DNA from: Pseudomonas bijieensis
Lineage (GTDB): Bacteria > Pseudomonadota > Gammaproteobacteria > Pseudomonadales > Pseudomonadaceae
Reading direction: 5' to 3'
DNA length: 64,000 nt
Assembly (NCBI RefSeq): GCF_013347965.1
Contig: NZ_CP048810.1
Coordinates: forward strand, 3,657,501 to 3,721,500
Shown here piece after piece: positions 35,982 to 45,936 of the stretch. The notes below the pieces were generated by a model, which was given only the letters and a program-made list of their open reading frames with translations, had not been told where the DNA came from and did not search any database. Position numbers and translations under genes: made by a program. Within the stretch, counting starts at the first letter, position 1. Each line of letters starts with the position of its first letter.

Positions 35982-37664
35982 ATGCGCGACAAACCGGCGA
36001 AGGGTTCCATGCCCGCCCCTGCCAGCTTCATCAACGCACAAAGTGCAGTCACCGGCTTGCGTGGCAGAGACCTGCTGTCCACCTTGCGCAGCGTGGCCGC
36101 ACATGGCTTGCGCAACCCGGTGCACAGTGCCCGGCATGCGTTGAAGCTGGGCAGTCAACTGGGCCGTGTGCTGCTGGGCGAGACCCTGCACCCCACCAAC
36201 CCCAACGACCAGCGTTTCGCCGACCCCACCTGGCAGCTCAATCCGTTCTACCGCCGCAGCCTGCAGGCCTACCTGAGCTGGCAGAAACAGGTCACGAGCT
36301 GGATCGACGAAAGCACCATGAGCCAGGATGACCGCGCCCGCGCCCACTTCGCCTTCGCCCTGCTCAACGATGCCGTGTCGCCGTCCAATACCTTGCTCAA
36401 CCCACTGGCGGTCAAGGAACTGTTCAACTCCGGCGGCGCCAGCCTGGTTCGAGGTATCAGCCACCTGGTAGACGACCTGCTGCACAACGACGGCTTGCCG
36501 CGCCAAACCACGCCCCACGCCTTTGAAGTCGGCAAGACCCTGGCGACCACACCCGGAGCGGTGGTGTTTCGCAACGAATTGCTCGAGCTGATCCAGTACC
36601 GGCCCATGAGCGAAAAACAGTACGCCAAGCCCTTGCTGATCGTGCCGCCGCAGATCAACAAGTTCTACATTTTCGACCTGAGCCCTTCCAACAGCTTCGT
36701 TCAGTACGCCCTGAAAAACGGTTTGCAGGTCTTCATCATCAGTTGGCGCAACCCGGATGTACGCCACCGCGAATGGGGCCTGTCCAGTTATGTCGAGGCT
36801 GCGGAGGAGGCCATGAATGTCTGCCGGGCGATCACCGGCGCCCGCGAGGTCAACCTGATGGGTGCCTGCGCCGGGGGCATGACCATCGCCGCCCTGCAAG
36901 GCCACCTGCAAGCCAAGCGCCAGCTACGCCGGGTCGCCAGCGCCACGTATCTGGTGAGCCTGCTGGACAGCCAGATCGACAGCCCGGCCACGTTGTTCAT
37001 CGACGAACAGACCCTAGAAGCCGCCAAGCGCCGCTCCTACCAGAAGGGCATCCTCGATGGTCGCGACATGGCCCGGGTATTCGCCTGGATGCGCCCCAAC
37101 GATCTGATCTGGACCTACTTCATCAACAACTACCTGCTGGGCAAGGAGCCGCCGGCCTTCGACATCCTCTACTGGAATAACGATTGCACCCGGCTGCCGG
37201 CGGCTTACCACGGTGACCTGCTGGACTTCTTCAAGCACAACCCACTGACCCATCCCGGCGGCCTGGAAGTGTGCGGCACGCCAATCGACCTGCAGAAAGT
37301 GACGGTGGACAGTTTCAGCGTGGGTGGCATCAACGACCACATCACGCCCTGGGACGCGGTGTACCGCTCGACGCTGTTGCTCGGTGGCGAAAAACGCTTC
37401 GTGCTTTCCAACAGCGGCCATGTCCAGAGCATCCTCAACCCACCGGGCAACCCCAAGGCCAATTACATCGAAAGCGCGAAACTGAGCAGCGACCCACGGG
37501 CCTGGTACTACGACGCCAAGCACGTCGAAGGCAGTTGGTGGACCCAGTGGCTGGGCTGGATCCAGGAGCGCTCCGGCGCCCAACACGAAACCCAAATGAC
37601 CTTGGGCAACGCGAACTACCCGCCTCTGGACGCAGCCCCGGGGACCTATGTTCGCGTGCGCTGA
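35982..37664 (+). CDS. phaC2: Class II poly(3-hydroxyalkanoate) synthase PhaC2
   Basis: A 560-aa second mcl-PHA synthase, a paralogue of PhaC1. The nucleophile is Cys296 in GACAGG, with the same conserved blocks (PPQINKFYIFDLSPSNS, FAWMRPNDLIW, SGHVQSILNPPGNPKANY). The C-terminus AAPGTYVRVR is intact, which shows what PhaC1 should look like. A good AAGGAG site lies 7 bases before the ATG. Confidence 0.96.
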   Translation: MRDKPAKGSMPAPASFINAQSAVTGLRGRDLLSTLRSVAAHGLRNPVHSARHALKLGSQLGRVLLGETLHPTNPNDQRFADPTWQLNPFYRRSLQAYLSWQKQVTSWIDESTMSQDDRARAHFAFALLNDAVSPSNTLLNPLAVKELFNSGGASLVRGISHLVDDLLHNDGLPRQTTPHAFEVGKTLATTPGAVVFRNELLELIQYRPMSEKQYAKPLLIVPPQINKFYIFDLSPSNSFVQYALKNGLQVFIISWRNPDVRHREWGLSSYVEAAEEAMNVCRAITGAREVNLMGACAGGMTIAALQGHLQAKRQLRRVASATYLVSLLDSQIDSPATLFIDEQTLEAAKRRSYQKGILDGRDMARVFAWMRPNDLIWTYFINNYLLGKEPPAFDILYWNNDCTRLPAAYHGDLLDFFKHNPLTHPGGLEVCGTPIDLQKVTVDSFSVGGINDHITPWDAVYRSTLLLGGEKRFVLSNSGHVQSILNPPGNPKANYIESAKLSSDPRAWYYDAKHVEGSWWTQWLGWIQERSGAQHETQMTLGNANYPPLDAAPGTYVRVR

Positions 37665-37724
37665 AGGCCCCACTCCACGGCCAGGTTATTGGCCGTGGCA
37701 CGACTTGATCACTAAGAAGAACGG

Positions 37725-38345
37725 ATGAAAACCCGCGATCGCATCCTCGAATGTGCCCTGCAGTTATTCAACGAAAAGGGCGAACCGAACGTATCCACCA
37801 TGGAAGTTGCCAACGAAATGGGCATCAGCCCGGGCAACCTCTACTACCACTTCCATGGCAAGGAGCCGCTGATCCTCGGGTTGTTCGAGCGGTTCCAGAG
37901 CGAACTGGCACCGCTGCTGGACCCTCCGGCGGACGTGCAGTTGGCGCCGGAAGACTATTGGTTGTTCCTGCATCTGATCGTCGAGCGTCTGGCCCAGTAC
38001 CGGTTTCTGTTCCAGGACCTGTCGAACCTGGCCGGGCGCTTGCCGAAGCTGGCCAAGGGCATTCGCCAACTGCTCAATGCCCTGAAGCGAACCCTCGCCT
38101 CGTTGCTGGCGCAACTCAAGGCCCAGGGGTTGCTGGTCAGCGATACCCAGGCCCTGGGGCAACTGGTGGAACAGATCACCATGACCTTGCTGTTCTCGCT
38201 GGACTATCAGCGGATCCTCGACCGTGAGGGTGAGGTCCGGCTGGTGGTCTACCAGATCATGATGCTGGTAGCCCCGCACCTGCCGCCGGCGACCAAGGTG
38301 GCGACCGAGCAATTGGCGTTGCGCTACCTGGAAGAACACGAGTAA
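37725..38345 (+). CDS. phaD: TetR-family regulator of the PHA locus
   Basis: A 206-aa regulator with an N-terminal TetR helix-turn-helix (about 1-50: TRDRILECALQLFNEKG, then ISPGNLYYHFHGK) and an all-helical ligand domain. In P. putida PhaD activates the phaC1 and phaI promoters and responds to a fatty-acid-derived CoA intermediate. Last gene of the rightward pha operon. Confidence 0.94.
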   Translation: MKTRDRILECALQLFNEKGEPNVSTMEVANEMGISPGNLYYHFHGKEPLILGLFERFQSELAPLLDPPADVQLAPEDYWLFLHLIVERLAQYRFLFQDLSNLAGRLPKLAKGIRQLLNALKRTLASLLAQLKAQGLLVSDTQALGQLVEQITMTLLFSLDYQRILDREGEVRLVVYQIMMLVAPHLPPATKVATEQLALRYLEEHE

Positions 38346-38351
38346 GTACCT

Positions 38352-38440
38352 TGTGGGAGCGAGCCTGCTCGCGATGACGGTCGCACATCCAACATCAATG
38401 TGGCTGACACACCGCAATCGCGAGCAGGCTCACTCCCACA
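38352..38440. repeat. REPIN downstream of phaD
   Basis: Inverted TGTGGGAGCGAGCCTGCTCG-type arms, the right one with an A in CTCACTCCCAC, and a ~45-base spacer. Confidence 0.83.
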
Positions 38441-38502
38441 TTATTTTCTGGGTGATTTCAATATTTGCACCACCACTCCCACAGGTTGACCTGCGTACAA
38501 AC

Positions 38503-38536
38503 AAAAACGCCCGACCTTCACAGGCCGGGCGTTTTT
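38503..38536. terminator. Bidirectional terminator between phaD and phaF
   Basis: AAAAACGCCCG and CGGGCGTTTTT form a perfect 11-bp stem with a 12-base loop and a U run in both directions, placed between convergent operons. Confidence 0.92.
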
Positions 38537-38551
38537 GCATGTCCTCAAGAA

Positions 38552-39466
38552 TCAGGACTGGGTGGGAGGCGTCGTTGGAGCCGGCGCGGTAGTCGGAGTG
38601 GCGACCGGGGTCGGCGCTGCGGCGGAGTTCGCCGTGCTCACCGGGGTAGCCGGTTTGGCGGCCGCGGTCGGCGCCTTCGGTGCAGTTGCTTTTGGCGCCG
38701 CCGGTTTTTTCACAGCCGGTTTTTTTGCCACCGCAGGTTTAGCGGCTGCTTTGGCAGCAGGCTTGGCGGCAGGTTTGGCTGCCGCTTTGGCCGTAGCAGG
38801 TTTGGCCGCTGCGGTTTTAGCAGCAGGTTTGGCCGCTGGCTTGGCTGCCGCTTTCGCCGCCACCGGTTTGGCCGCCGCTTTGGCAGCAGGTTTGGCCGCT
38901 GCGGTTTTAGCCGCGGGCTTGGCCGCTGCTTTGGCAGCAGGCTTGGCGGCGGTTTTTGCCGCGGCCTTGACCAATGGCTTGGCTGCCGTTTTGGTCGCCG
39001 GCTTGGCCGCTGCCGGCTTGGCCGCTGCCGTCTTGGTCGCTACCGGTGCGACTTTGGCGCCAGTGAGTTTTTCGATCTGCTTGGTCAACGTATCGACCTT
39101 GCTGTGCAGCGCCTTCACTTCATTGCGGCTCGGCACGCCCAGACGCGAGATCGCACTGTTCAGGCGCTTGTCGAAAGCCCCTTCCAGTTCGTCCCATTTG
39201 CCCAGTGCACGATCCTTCACGCCGCCGATTCGCGACTTGGCGGACTCGGCAGTGCCCTTGGCCGCATCGACTTGTTTGCCGACGGCCGTCTTGGTGAGTT
39301 TTTCGGCCTTTTCGCCGTCCTTAACCAGGGACTCGAAGAGTTTGCTGCCGTCAGTGTCGATCTTCGAGTACACGCCTAAACCAGCAAGCCAGATTTTGCG
39401 GGAGTATTTTTCAATCTTCCCGGCCCACGAGCTGCCTTCTTTTTCAGTGATCTTTTTGCCAGCCAT
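38552..39466 (-). CDS. phaF: PHA granule-associated protein PhaF (phasin with histone-like tail)
   Basis: A 304-aa phasin. Residues 1-140 form the granule-binding phasin domain (KIWLAGLGVYSKI) with a leucine-zipper-like coiled coil near 118-140. From about 148 a long tail of AAKPA-type repeats, almost only Ala, Lys and Pro, resembles histone H1 and binds DNA non-specifically. This places granules and segregates them at division. The start is ATG 39466 (MAGKKITEKEG). It is transcribed after phaI. Confidence 0.95.
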   Translation of the reverse strand: MAGKKITEKEGSSWAGKIEKYSRKIWLAGLGVYSKIDTDGSKLFESLVKDGEKAEKLTKTAVGKQVDAAKGTAESAKSRIGGVKDRALGKWDELEGAFDKRLNSAISRLGVPSRNEVKALHSKVDTLTKQIEKLTGAKVAPVATKTAAAKPAAAKPATKTAAKPLVKAAAKTAAKPAAKAAAKPAAKTAAAKPAAKAAAKPVAAKAAAKPAAKPAAKTAAAKPATAKAAAKPAAKPAAKAAAKPAVAKKPAVKKPAAPKATAPKAPTAAAKPATPVSTANSAAAPTPVATPTTAPAPTTPPTQS

Positions 39467-39476
39467 CCCGTTCTCC

Positions 39477-39899
39477 TTAATGTTTACGCGCGACACGTTC
39501 GAGCAATGCTGTCAGCTCATCGAGCTTAGCAGAGAGTGTCTCAACGTCATGTTTAGACGGAATGCCGATACGATTCAAGGCACTTGCAACACGGGCATCA
39601 AATACCTTCTCGACTTTATCGAGTTGTACTTCAACCCGGGCCTTGAAAGTATTGACGTCGGTCTTGGCTTCAATCAATTCGCTGTTGGCCGCTTCAAGTT
39701 TCCCGGCAATTTTCTTTTTGCCTTTTGTTTCAATAACTTCGCCAGCCTTTACCAACTCCTGGAAGTACTCGCTGCCTTCCTGGCCGACCTTCGTGTAGGC
39801 GCCCAGGCCAGCCAGCCAGATCTTGCGCGCGTACGTTTTTACGTCGCTGAGCGTGGAAGATTCAACGTCGGTTTTTTTCTTCAGAATAACTTTGGCCAT
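39477..39899 (-). CDS. phaI: PHA granule-associated phasin PhaI
   Basis: A 140-aa phasin covering PHA granules, paralogous to the N-terminal domain of PhaF (shared KIWLAGLGAYTK and SALNRIGIPSKHDVETL). A long amphipathic helix and a short coiled coil near the C-terminus are evident. The start is ATG 39899 with GAGGTG upstream. It lies 10 bases upstream of the phaF start. Confidence 0.94.
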   Translation of the reverse strand: MAKVILKKKTDVESSTLSDVKTYARKIWLAGLGAYTKVGQEGSEYFQELVKAGEVIETKGKKKIAGKLEAANSELIEAKTDVNTFKARVEVQLDKVEKVFDARVASALNRIGIPSKHDVETLSAKLDELTALLERVARKH

Positions 39900-40028
39900 G
39901 GTGCACCTCACTCGAAAAAAGGTTTGAGGAACTGCCCGCGCATGGACGGGCTCAGGCACAAAGTAGTGACAATAATTAGAAAGGGCACCCTAACAACTGA
40001 CAGACATCCTGTTGGCGCTGACTTCCCA

Positions 40029-40117
40029 TGTGGGAGCGAGCCTGCTCGCGATAGCGGAGCGTCAGCCAACTTTGATGTGACTGATGCAATGCAATCGCGA
40101 GCAAGCTCGCTCCCACA
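40029..40117. repeat. REPIN upstream of phaI
   Basis: Inverted GTGGGAGCGAGCCTGCTCGC / GCGAGCAAGCTCGCTCCCAC arms with a ~45-base spacer, between the phaI promoter region and the PHA small-protein gene. Confidence 0.83.
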
Positions 40118-40168
40118 GGTGAATAGGTGGTGAACTTGAGTCACGCATTCCATCCACCCTTCGATCAA

Positions 40169-40444
40169 TCAAACCAACGCCTTATCCAGCGCCTTTTCGA
40201 TTTCCGTCTTGATCGTGCCGCTCATGGCCGACATCAACATGCCCAGCTCCACATCGACGCGGATCGAATCCTCGCCCACATGCACTTCGCCCTTGACCCC
40301 GGAACGCTTGAGTTTCAGGGTATCGCCCTCCCACTGCGGCTCCAGGCCATAGCTGTCGGACAACTTCTGGGCCAGCTTGTCGGCCTTCTCTCGCGCCGCT
40401 TCCTTGCCCAGGCCATGGGCACGCTCAACAGTTATACGGGCCAT
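40169..40444 (-). CDS. Polyhydroxyalkanoic acid system family protein
   Basis: A 91-aa small protein of the PHA_gran_rgn family, found beside PHA loci. It shows an N-terminal helix with repeated charged residues (HGLGKEAAREKADKLAQKL) and a C-terminal helix ending EIEKALDKALV. Its molecular role is unknown; regulation of or association with granules is assumed from context. It is divergent from ubiE. Confidence 0.85.
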   Translation of the reverse strand: MARITVERAHGLGKEAAREKADKLAQKLSDSYGLEPQWEGDTLKLKRSGVKGEVHVGEDSIRVDVELGMLMSAMSGTIKTEIEKALDKALV

Positions 40445-40599
40445 CGGGTGACTCCTGTTTTATCGGGACTTGCCTGAACGTTTCAGACCCTGGCTGCGTC
40501 AAAACGTCCCGGCGGTAGCCCATCTTACCTTCAGCCTTGCCAAGACAAAGCCCTCCACCGGGATTAGAATGTCCCGCATTCTTTTTTGGTGACCGCGAT

Positions 40600-41370
40600 A
40601 TGACTGATCAGCGCAAAGGCAGCGATGCCGAACCCACCACTCACTTCGGCTTCAAGAACGTGCCGGAAAGCCAGAAAGCGGAAAAAGTCGCCGAGGTTTT
40701 CCACTCCGTGGCCGCCAAGTATGACTTGATGAACGACCTGCTCTCGGGCGGCATGCACCGCCTGTGGAAGCGTTTTGCGATCGAGCTGTCGGGCGTGCGC
40801 AGCGGCAACCGCGTACTGGACATCGCCGGCGGCACGGGCGACCTGACGAAGAAGTTTTCCCACATCGTCGGGCCGACCGGCCAGGTGGTGCTCGCCGACA
40901 TCAACGAATCCATGCTCAAGGTCGGCCGCGACCGCCTGCTGGACCTGGGTGTGGCCGGCAATGTCGAGTTCGTCCAGGCCGACGCCGAGAAGCTGCCGTT
41001 CCCCGACAATCATTTCGACTGCGTGACCATCGCCTTCGGCCTGCGCAACGTCACCCACAAGGAAGACGCCCTGCGCTCGATGCTGCGCGTGCTCAAGCCC
41101 GGCGGCCGCCTGCTGGTGCTGGAATTCTCCAAGCCAACCAACGCGCTGATGTCCAAGGCCTACGATGCCTACTCGTTCGCCTTCATGCCGCTGATGGGCA
41201 AGCTGATCACCAATGACTCGGAAAGCTATCGCTACCTGGCCGAATCGATCCGCATGCACCCGAACCAGGAAACCCTGAAGTCGATGATGGTCGAGGCCGG
41301 CTTCGACCGCGTGACATACCACAACATGACCGCAGGCATCGTCGCCCTGCATCGCGGCATCAAACCCTGA
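40600..41370 (+). CDS. ubiE: Demethylmenaquinone/2-octaprenyl-benzoquinol C-methyltransferase
   Basis: A 256-aa class I SAM methyltransferase of ubiquinone synthesis. It has motif [15 protein letters not shown] (about 75-88), the family signature [23 protein letters not shown] and a late [15 protein letters not shown]. The start is ATG 40600 ([12 protein letters not shown]); 21 open codons upstream lack family-like sequence. Its TGA overlaps the ubiJ start ATG (ATGCTG after the shared A), and ubiE-ubiJ-ubiB form one operon. Confidence 0.96.
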   Translation: MTDQRKGSDAEPTTHFGFKNVPESQKAEKVAEVFHSVAAKYDLMNDLLSGGMHRLWKRFAIELSGVRSGNRVLDIAGGTGDLTKKFSHIVGPTGQVVLADINESMLKVGRDRLLDLGVAGNVEFVQADAEKLPFPDNHFDCVTIAFGLRNVTHKEDALRSMLRVLKPGGRLLVLEFSKPTNALMSKAYDAYSFAFMPLMGKLITNDSESYRYLAESIRMHPNQETLKSMMVEAGFDRVTYHNMTAGIVALHRGIKP

Positions 41371-41987
41371 TGCTGCTCACCGGCCTGCTCGCCAGCGTCG
41401 AACTCGGCCTCAACCGGGTGCTGCGCCTGGACAGCACGGCGCTCGCGCGCCTGGCGCACTTGAGCGGCACAGTGATCGCCGTGGACTGCCGCAGCCCGGC
41501 GTTGCGGCTGTTCATCCTGCCCAGCGACGAAGGCCTGATGCTCGCCGCCCACTGGGAAGCCGAGGCCGACTGCACGCTGCGTGCCCCGGCGTCGAGCCTG
41601 CTGAACCTGGCCCTGGGCAAGGACAAGACTGCCGTGCTGCACAGCCCTGACGTGGAACTCGACGGCGACAGTGGCGTGCTGCTGGAGCTGGCGGCGATTC
41701 TCCAGGACCTGGAGCTGGATTGGGAATACGAAGTGTCTCGCTGGATCGGCCCGGTGGCGACCCAATTGCTCAGCGGCCATTTGCGTAGCCGCGGCCGCTG
41801 GTATCGCCAGGGCTTCGCCAGCCTGGGGCAGAATCTGAGTGAATACCTGGCCGAAGAATCGCGTACCCTCGTAGGCCAACGCGAAGCCCAGGCCCGCTTT
41901 AATGAACTGGACCAGGTCAAGCTTGACCTGGAACGTCTCGAGGCGCGTTTCGAGCGCCTTTCCCGATCCCTTGAAACCAAGCGATAA
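41370..41987 (+). CDS. ubiJ: Ubiquinone biosynthesis accessory factor UbiJ (SCP2 domain)
   Basis: A 205-aa protein with an SCP2-like lipid-binding fold (about 1-115) and a C-terminal coiled coil (LDQVKLDLERLEARFERL). In E. coli UbiJ holds the hydrophobic quinone precursors within the Ubi complex. It lies between ubiE and ubiB, as is standard, and overlaps the ubiE stop by one base. Confidence 0.92.
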   Translation: MLLTGLLASVELGLNRVLRLDSTALARLAHLSGTVIAVDCRSPALRLFILPSDEGLMLAAHWEAEADCTLRAPASSLLNLALGKDKTAVLHSPDVELDGDSGVLLELAAILQDLELDWEYEVSRWIGPVATQLLSGHLRSRGRWYRQGFASLGQNLSEYLAEESRTLVGQREAQARFNELDQVKLDLERLEARFERLSRSLETKR

Positions 41988-41990
41988 CGC

Positions 41991-43595
41991 ATGAAGCTGC
42001 TTGCCGTCCGCCGTTTGTTGCGCATCCAGCGCGTCGTGATCCGCTACCGCCTCGATGACCTGCTGTTCGCCCTGCCATTGCCCTGGTTTCTCCTGGCACT
42101 GCGTTTCGTGCTGCCGTGGCGCTGGTTCCCCCGGCGAACGCTGGACCTGACGCGCGGCGCACGCCTGCGCCTGGCCTTGCAGGACCTGGGCCCCATCTTC
42201 ATCAAGTTCGGGCAGATTCTCTCGACCCGTCGCGACCTGTTGCCCGAAGACATCGCCGATGAGCTGATGCTGCTGCAGGACCGCGTGCCGCCGTTCGACT
42301 CCAAGCTGTCGGTGGCGCTGATCGAAGAGCAACTGGGCAAGAAGGTCAGCGAAGTCTTCAGCCGTTTCGACGTCGAGCCCCTGGCCTCGGCCTCGGTGGC
42401 CCAGGTGCATGCCGCGCAGCTCAAGAGCGGCGAAGAAGTGGTGGTCAAGGTCATCCGCCCGGGCCTCAAGCCGATCATCGCCCAGGACCTGGCGTGGCTG
42501 TTCATCCTCGCCCGCGCCGCCGAGCGGCTGTCGGCCGACGCCCGCCTGCTGCATCCGGTGGACGTGGTCCAGGACTACGAAAAAACCATCTACGACGAAC
42601 TCGACCTGCTGCGCGAAGCCGCCAACGCCAGCCAGTTGCGCCGCAACTTCGAGGGCTCGCCGCTGCTCTATGTGCCGCAAGTGTATTGGGACTGGTGTCG
42701 CCCGAAAGTGTTGGTGATGGAGCGCATCTACGGCATCCAGGTCACCGACCTGGCAACCCTGGCCGACCAGCGTACCGACATGAAGCTGCTGGCCGAGCGT
42801 GGCGTGGAGATTTTCTTCACCCAGGTATTTCGCGACAGCTTCTTCCACGCCGACATGCACCCGGGCAACATTTTCGTCAGCACCGTGCAACCGTGGAGCC
42901 CGCAATACATTGCCATCGACTGCGGCATCGTCGGCAGCCTGACTCCCGAGGACCAGGATTACCTGGCGCGCAACCTGTTCGCCTTCTTCAAGCGTGATTA
43001 CCGTCGTGTCGCCCAACTGCACATCGATTCGGGCTGGGTCCCGGCCGAGACCAAGCTCAACGAATTCGAAGCGGCGATCCGTACCGTGTGCGAACCGATC
43101 TTCGAAAAACCGTTAAAAGATATTTCCTTCGGCCAGGTGCTGATGCGCCTGTTCCAGACCGCGCGCCGCTTCAACATGGAGGTTCAGCCACAGCTGGTAC
43201 TGTTGCAGAAAACCCTGTTGAACATCGAAGGCCTCGGCCGCCAGTTGTATCCGGACCTCGACCTGTGGAACACCGCCCAACCGTTCCTCGAACGCTGGAT
43301 GCGCGAGCGCGTCAGCCCCAAAACCTTGCTGGGCAACGTGCAAAGCCAGTTCGAGCAGCTCCCGCACCTGGCCAACATGACCCGCGACCTGCTCGAACGC
43401 ATGTCCCAGCCCCATGCCCACGACCCGGCGCCACCGTGGCACCGACGCAAGGATGACTGGTTCCTGCGCCTGCTCGGCGCAGCTCACCTGGGAGGTGGCG
43501 CAATGCTGGCGGCTGGTGGGCCGTTGAGCGAATTGGGCCATTGGCCCGCCGCAATCATGGTGATCGTCGGCTTGTATCTGGTCGTTCGCCGATAG
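41991..43595 (+). CDS. ubiB: Ubiquinone biosynthesis regulatory protein kinase-like UbiB
   Basis: A 534-aa member of the atypical ABC1/ADCK kinase family. It has the KxGQ motif [16 protein letters not shown] (about 70-85), the Ala-rich loop ASASVAQVH, catalytic-loop [12 protein letters not shown] and metal-binding IDCGIVGSL. Two C-terminal hydrophobic segments (about 490-532) anchor it to the inner membrane. The family has ATPase activity and is thought to extract quinone intermediates from the membrane. It starts three bases past the ubiJ stop. Confidence 0.96.
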   Translation: MKLLAVRRLLRIQRVVIRYRLDDLLFALPLPWFLLALRFVLPWRWFPRRTLDLTRGARLRLALQDLGPIFIKFGQILSTRRDLLPEDIADELMLLQDRVPPFDSKLSVALIEEQLGKKVSEVFSRFDVEPLASASVAQVHAAQLKSGEEVVVKVIRPGLKPIIAQDLAWLFILARAAERLSADARLLHPVDVVQDYEKTIYDELDLLREAANASQLRRNFEGSPLLYVPQVYWDWCRPKVLVMERIYGIQVTDLATLADQRTDMKLLAERGVEIFFTQVFRDSFFHADMHPGNIFVSTVQPWSPQYIAIDCGIVGSLTPEDQDYLARNLFAFFKRDYRRVAQLHIDSGWVPAETKLNEFEAAIRTVCEPIFEKPLKDISFGQVLMRLFQTARRFNMEVQPQLVLLQKTLLNIEGLGRQLYPDLDLWNTAQPFLERWMRERVSPKTLLGNVQSQFEQLPHLANMTRDLLERMSQPHAHDPAPPWHRRKDDWFLRLLGAAHLGGGAMLAAGGPLSELGHWPAAIMVIVGLYLVVRR

Positions 43596-43676
43596 CCAGC
43601 ACCGGTTCGCGCTGGCACACTGTTTCAACGCTGGGCCCGCCGACTTCAGGTGCGTGGCCCATGGTCGGAGTCAAAG

Positions 43677-44075
43677 ATGAAAAACTGGCAGGACGAGATC
43701 AAATGGGACGCTGACGGCCTGGTGCCAGCCATCGCCCAGGACCACAAGACCGGGCGCGTACTGATGATGGCCTGGATGAACCGCGAAGCACTGGCCCTGA
43801 CCGCCGCCGAGAACCGCGCCATCTATTGGTCACGTTCCCGTGGCAAGCTGTGGCGCAAAGGTGAAGAATCCGGGCATGTGCAGCACCTGCATGAGATGCG
43901 CCTGGACTGCGACGGCGACGTCATCATCCTGATGGTCGAACAAGTCGGTGAGATTGCCTGCCACACCGGCCGTCAAAGCTGCTTCTATCGCGTCTTCGAG
44001 AACGGCGACTGGAAAACCGTCGACCCGGTGCTCAAGGACCCGCATGCCATTTATTCAGGACATACCCATGAGTGA
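43677..44075 (+). CDS. hisI: Phosphoribosyl-AMP cyclohydrolase
   Basis: A 132-aa zinc- and magnesium-dependent enzyme of histidine synthesis that opens the adenine ring of PR-AMP. Conserved parts are [23 protein letters not shown], the Asp cluster RLDCDGDV and the Cys pair CHTGRQSC. HisI and HisE are separate here, as in other pseudomonads. The start is ATG 43677. It overlaps hisE by 8 bases. Confidence 0.96.
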   Translation: MKNWQDEIKWDADGLVPAIAQDHKTGRVLMMAWMNREALALTAAENRAIYWSRSRGKLWRKGEESGHVQHLHEMRLDCDGDVIILMVEQVGEIACHTGRQSCFYRVFENGDWKTVDPVLKDPHAIYSGHTHE

Positions 44076-44400
44076 CACCCTGACCCGCCTGGCCCAGGTG
44101 CTGGAAGAGCGCAAAGGCGCCGCGGCCGACAGTTCCTATGTCGCCAGCCTGTACCACAAGGGTTTGAACAAGATTCTGGAAAAAGTCGGCGAAGAGTCGG
44201 TCGAGACCATCATCGCCGCCAAGGACGCCGCCATCAGCGGCGATTGCAGCGACGTGATCTACGAGACCGCCGACCTGTGGTTCCACAGCCTGGTCATGCT
44301 GGCCCAACTGGGGCAGCATCCGCAGGCCGTACTGGATGAACTGGACCGTCGCTTCGGTCTGTCCGGGCACGTCGAAAAAGCCTCGCGCCCGTCCGCCTGA
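44068..44400 (+). CDS. hisE: Phosphoribosyl-ATP pyrophosphatase
   Basis: A 110-aa all-helical MazG-like enzyme that hydrolyses PR-ATP to PR-AMP, the step before HisI. The metal-binding signature is present: [14 protein letters not shown] and [13 protein letters not shown]. The ATG at 44068 lies inside the end of hisI. It is followed after 24 bases by tatA. Confidence 0.96.
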   Translation: MSDTLTRLAQVLEERKGAAADSSYVASLYHKGLNKILEKVGEESVETIIAAKDAAISGDCSDVIYETADLWFHSLVMLAQLGQHPQAVLDELDRRFGLSGHVEKASRPSA

Positions 44401-44424
44401 TCAACTTTTGAGAGGAATAGCCAC

Positions 44425-44712
44425 ATGGGTATCTTTGACTGGAAACACTGGATCGTCATCCTGGTTGTCGTGGTGCTGGTATTCGGTACCAAGAAACTGA
44501 AAAACCTCGGCACCGATGTCGGCGAGTCGATCAAGGGCTTTCGCAAAGCCATGAACGATGACGAAAAACCGGCCGACCCGACGGCTGCCCCGGCGCAACC
44601 GGTACAGCCAGCCCAACCGGTACATCCCCAGGCCACCCAGCCTGTGAATGCGCCGCACACCATCGACGTGCAGGCACAAAAAGTCGAAGAGCCCGTCCGC
44701 AAAGACTCGTGA
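44425..44712 (+). CDS. tatA: Sec-independent translocase protein TatA
   Basis: A 95-aa pore-forming component of the twin-arginine export system. It has one N-terminal transmembrane helix (about 6-21), the hinge FGTKKL, an amphipathic helix ([17 protein letters not shown]) and a Pro/Gln-rich acidic tail. A good AGAGGAA site precedes the ATG. First of tatABC-rsmE. Confidence 0.95.
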   Translation: MGIFDWKHWIVILVVVVLVFGTKKLKNLGTDVGESIKGFRKAMNDDEKPADPTAAPAQPVQPAQPVHPQATQPVNAPHTIDVQAQKVEEPVRKDS

Positions 44713-44722
44713 GCACTGACTA

Positions 44723-45142
44723 ATGTTTGGGATCAGCTTCACTGAACTGCTGCTCGTCGGCCTCGTCGCCTTGCTGGTACTGGGCCCAGAGCGCCTGCCG
44801 GGTGCTGCGCGTACCGCCGGTCTGTGGATCGGGCGCCTGAAGCGCAGCTTCAATGCGATCAAACAGGAAGTTGAACGTGAGATCGGTGCCGACGACATCC
44901 GTCGGCAACTTCACAACGAACATATCCTGTCCCTGGAGCAGGAAGCGCGGAAAATCTTCACGCCGACCCAACAGGAGCCGACGCCGGTTCAGCCTGCGGT
45001 CGAGCCGACGATTGCGCCACAGGCGTCGGTGGACAACACGACGCCCGTGGTGGCCGAGCCGGCCCAACCGGTGGAACCCGCCGCGACAGTAACAACGCCA
45101 GCAGCTCCCAACGACCCTACTTTGCCGCCGCGAGCCCCATGA
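44723..45142 (+). CDS. tatB: Sec-independent translocase protein TatB
   Basis: A 139-aa receptor component. Its N-terminal helix begins [20 protein letters not shown] with Glu8, then GPERLP, which distinguishes TatB from TatA. An amphipathic helix and a long Pro/Ala/Thr-rich tail follow. Its stop overlaps the tatC start (ATGA). Confidence 0.95.
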   Translation: MFGISFTELLLVGLVALLVLGPERLPGAARTAGLWIGRLKRSFNAIKQEVEREIGADDIRRQLHNEHILSLEQEARKIFTPTQQEPTPVQPAVEPTIAPQASVDNTTPVVAEPAQPVEPAATVTTPAAPNDPTLPPRAP

Positions 45143-45936
45143 GCGATATCCCTGAAAACGACCAGCCGATGCCGCTGGTATCGCACCTCACCGAGTTGCG
45201 CACCCGCCTGCTGCGTTGCGTCGCGGCGGTTTTCATCATCTTCGCCGGGCTGTTTTCCTTCACCCAGCAGATCTACACCTTCGTTTCCACGCCGCTGCGC
45301 CAGTACCTGCCGGTAGGGGCAACGATGATCGCTACCGACGTGTCGTCGCCGTTCCTGACGCCACTGAAGCTGACGATGATGGTCTCGCTGTTCCTGGCGA
45401 TCCCGGTGATCCTGCACCAGATCTGGGGCTTCATCGCACCGGGCCTGTACAAGCATGAAAAACGCATCGCCGTGCCGCTGCTGGTGTCCAGCATCCTGCT
45501 GTTCTATACCGGCATGGCCTTCGCCTATTTCCTGGTGTTCCCGCTGATCTTCAAGTTCTTCGCCGCCGCTACGCCGGCAGGCGTGGAGATGATGACCGAC
45601 ATCACCAGCTACCTGGATTTCGTCATGACGCTGTTCTTCGCCTTCGGCGTGGCGTTCGAAATCCCCGTGGCGGTGGTCCTGCTGGTGTGGATCGGCGTGG
45701 TGGACGTGGCCTACCTGAAGAGGATCCGCCCCTATGTGATCATCGGCTGCTTCGTGGTCGGCATGATCCTGACCCCGCCGGATATCTTCTCCCAGACCCT
45801 GCTGGCCGTTCCGATGTGGCTGCTGTTCGAGATCGGTATCCTGTTCGGTGGCCTGGTGCGCAAGCGCCGGGAAGAAGAGCCCGAGGACCAGCCGGTCGAT
45901 GACCACAACGACCAGCCGCCTGCGACCCAAGCGTGA
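45139..45936 (+). CDS. tatC: Sec-independent translocase protein TatC
   Basis: A 265-aa polytopic receptor for twin-arginine signal peptides. Six transmembrane helices can be seen. The N-terminal [16 protein letters not shown] contains the conserved Glu for RR-motif binding, followed by the [19 protein letters not shown] helix. Its stop overlaps the rsmE start (GTGA). Confidence 0.96.
   Translation: MSDIPENDQPMPLVSHLTELRTRLLRCVAAVFIIFAGLFSFTQQIYTFVSTPLRQYLPVGATMIATDVSSPFLTPLKLTMMVSLFLAIPVILHQIWGFIAPGLYKHEKRIAVPLLVSSILLFYTGMAFAYFLVFPLIFKFFAAATPAGVEMMTDITSYLDFVMTLFFAFGVAFEIPVAVVLLVWIGVVDVAYLKRIRPYVIIGCFVVGMILTPPDIFSQTLLAVPMWLLFEIGILFGGLVRKRREEEPEDQPVDDHNDQPPATQA

Noticed and set aside
38690..39060. 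Regular short repeats resembling a CRISPR array
   Set aside because: The repetition is in-frame AAKPA coding sequence of phaF, without unique spacers of constant length.
41232..43022. Long minus-strand frame across ubiE-ubiJ-ubiB
   Set aside because: Spans three well-recognised genes on the other strand and shows only shadow composition.
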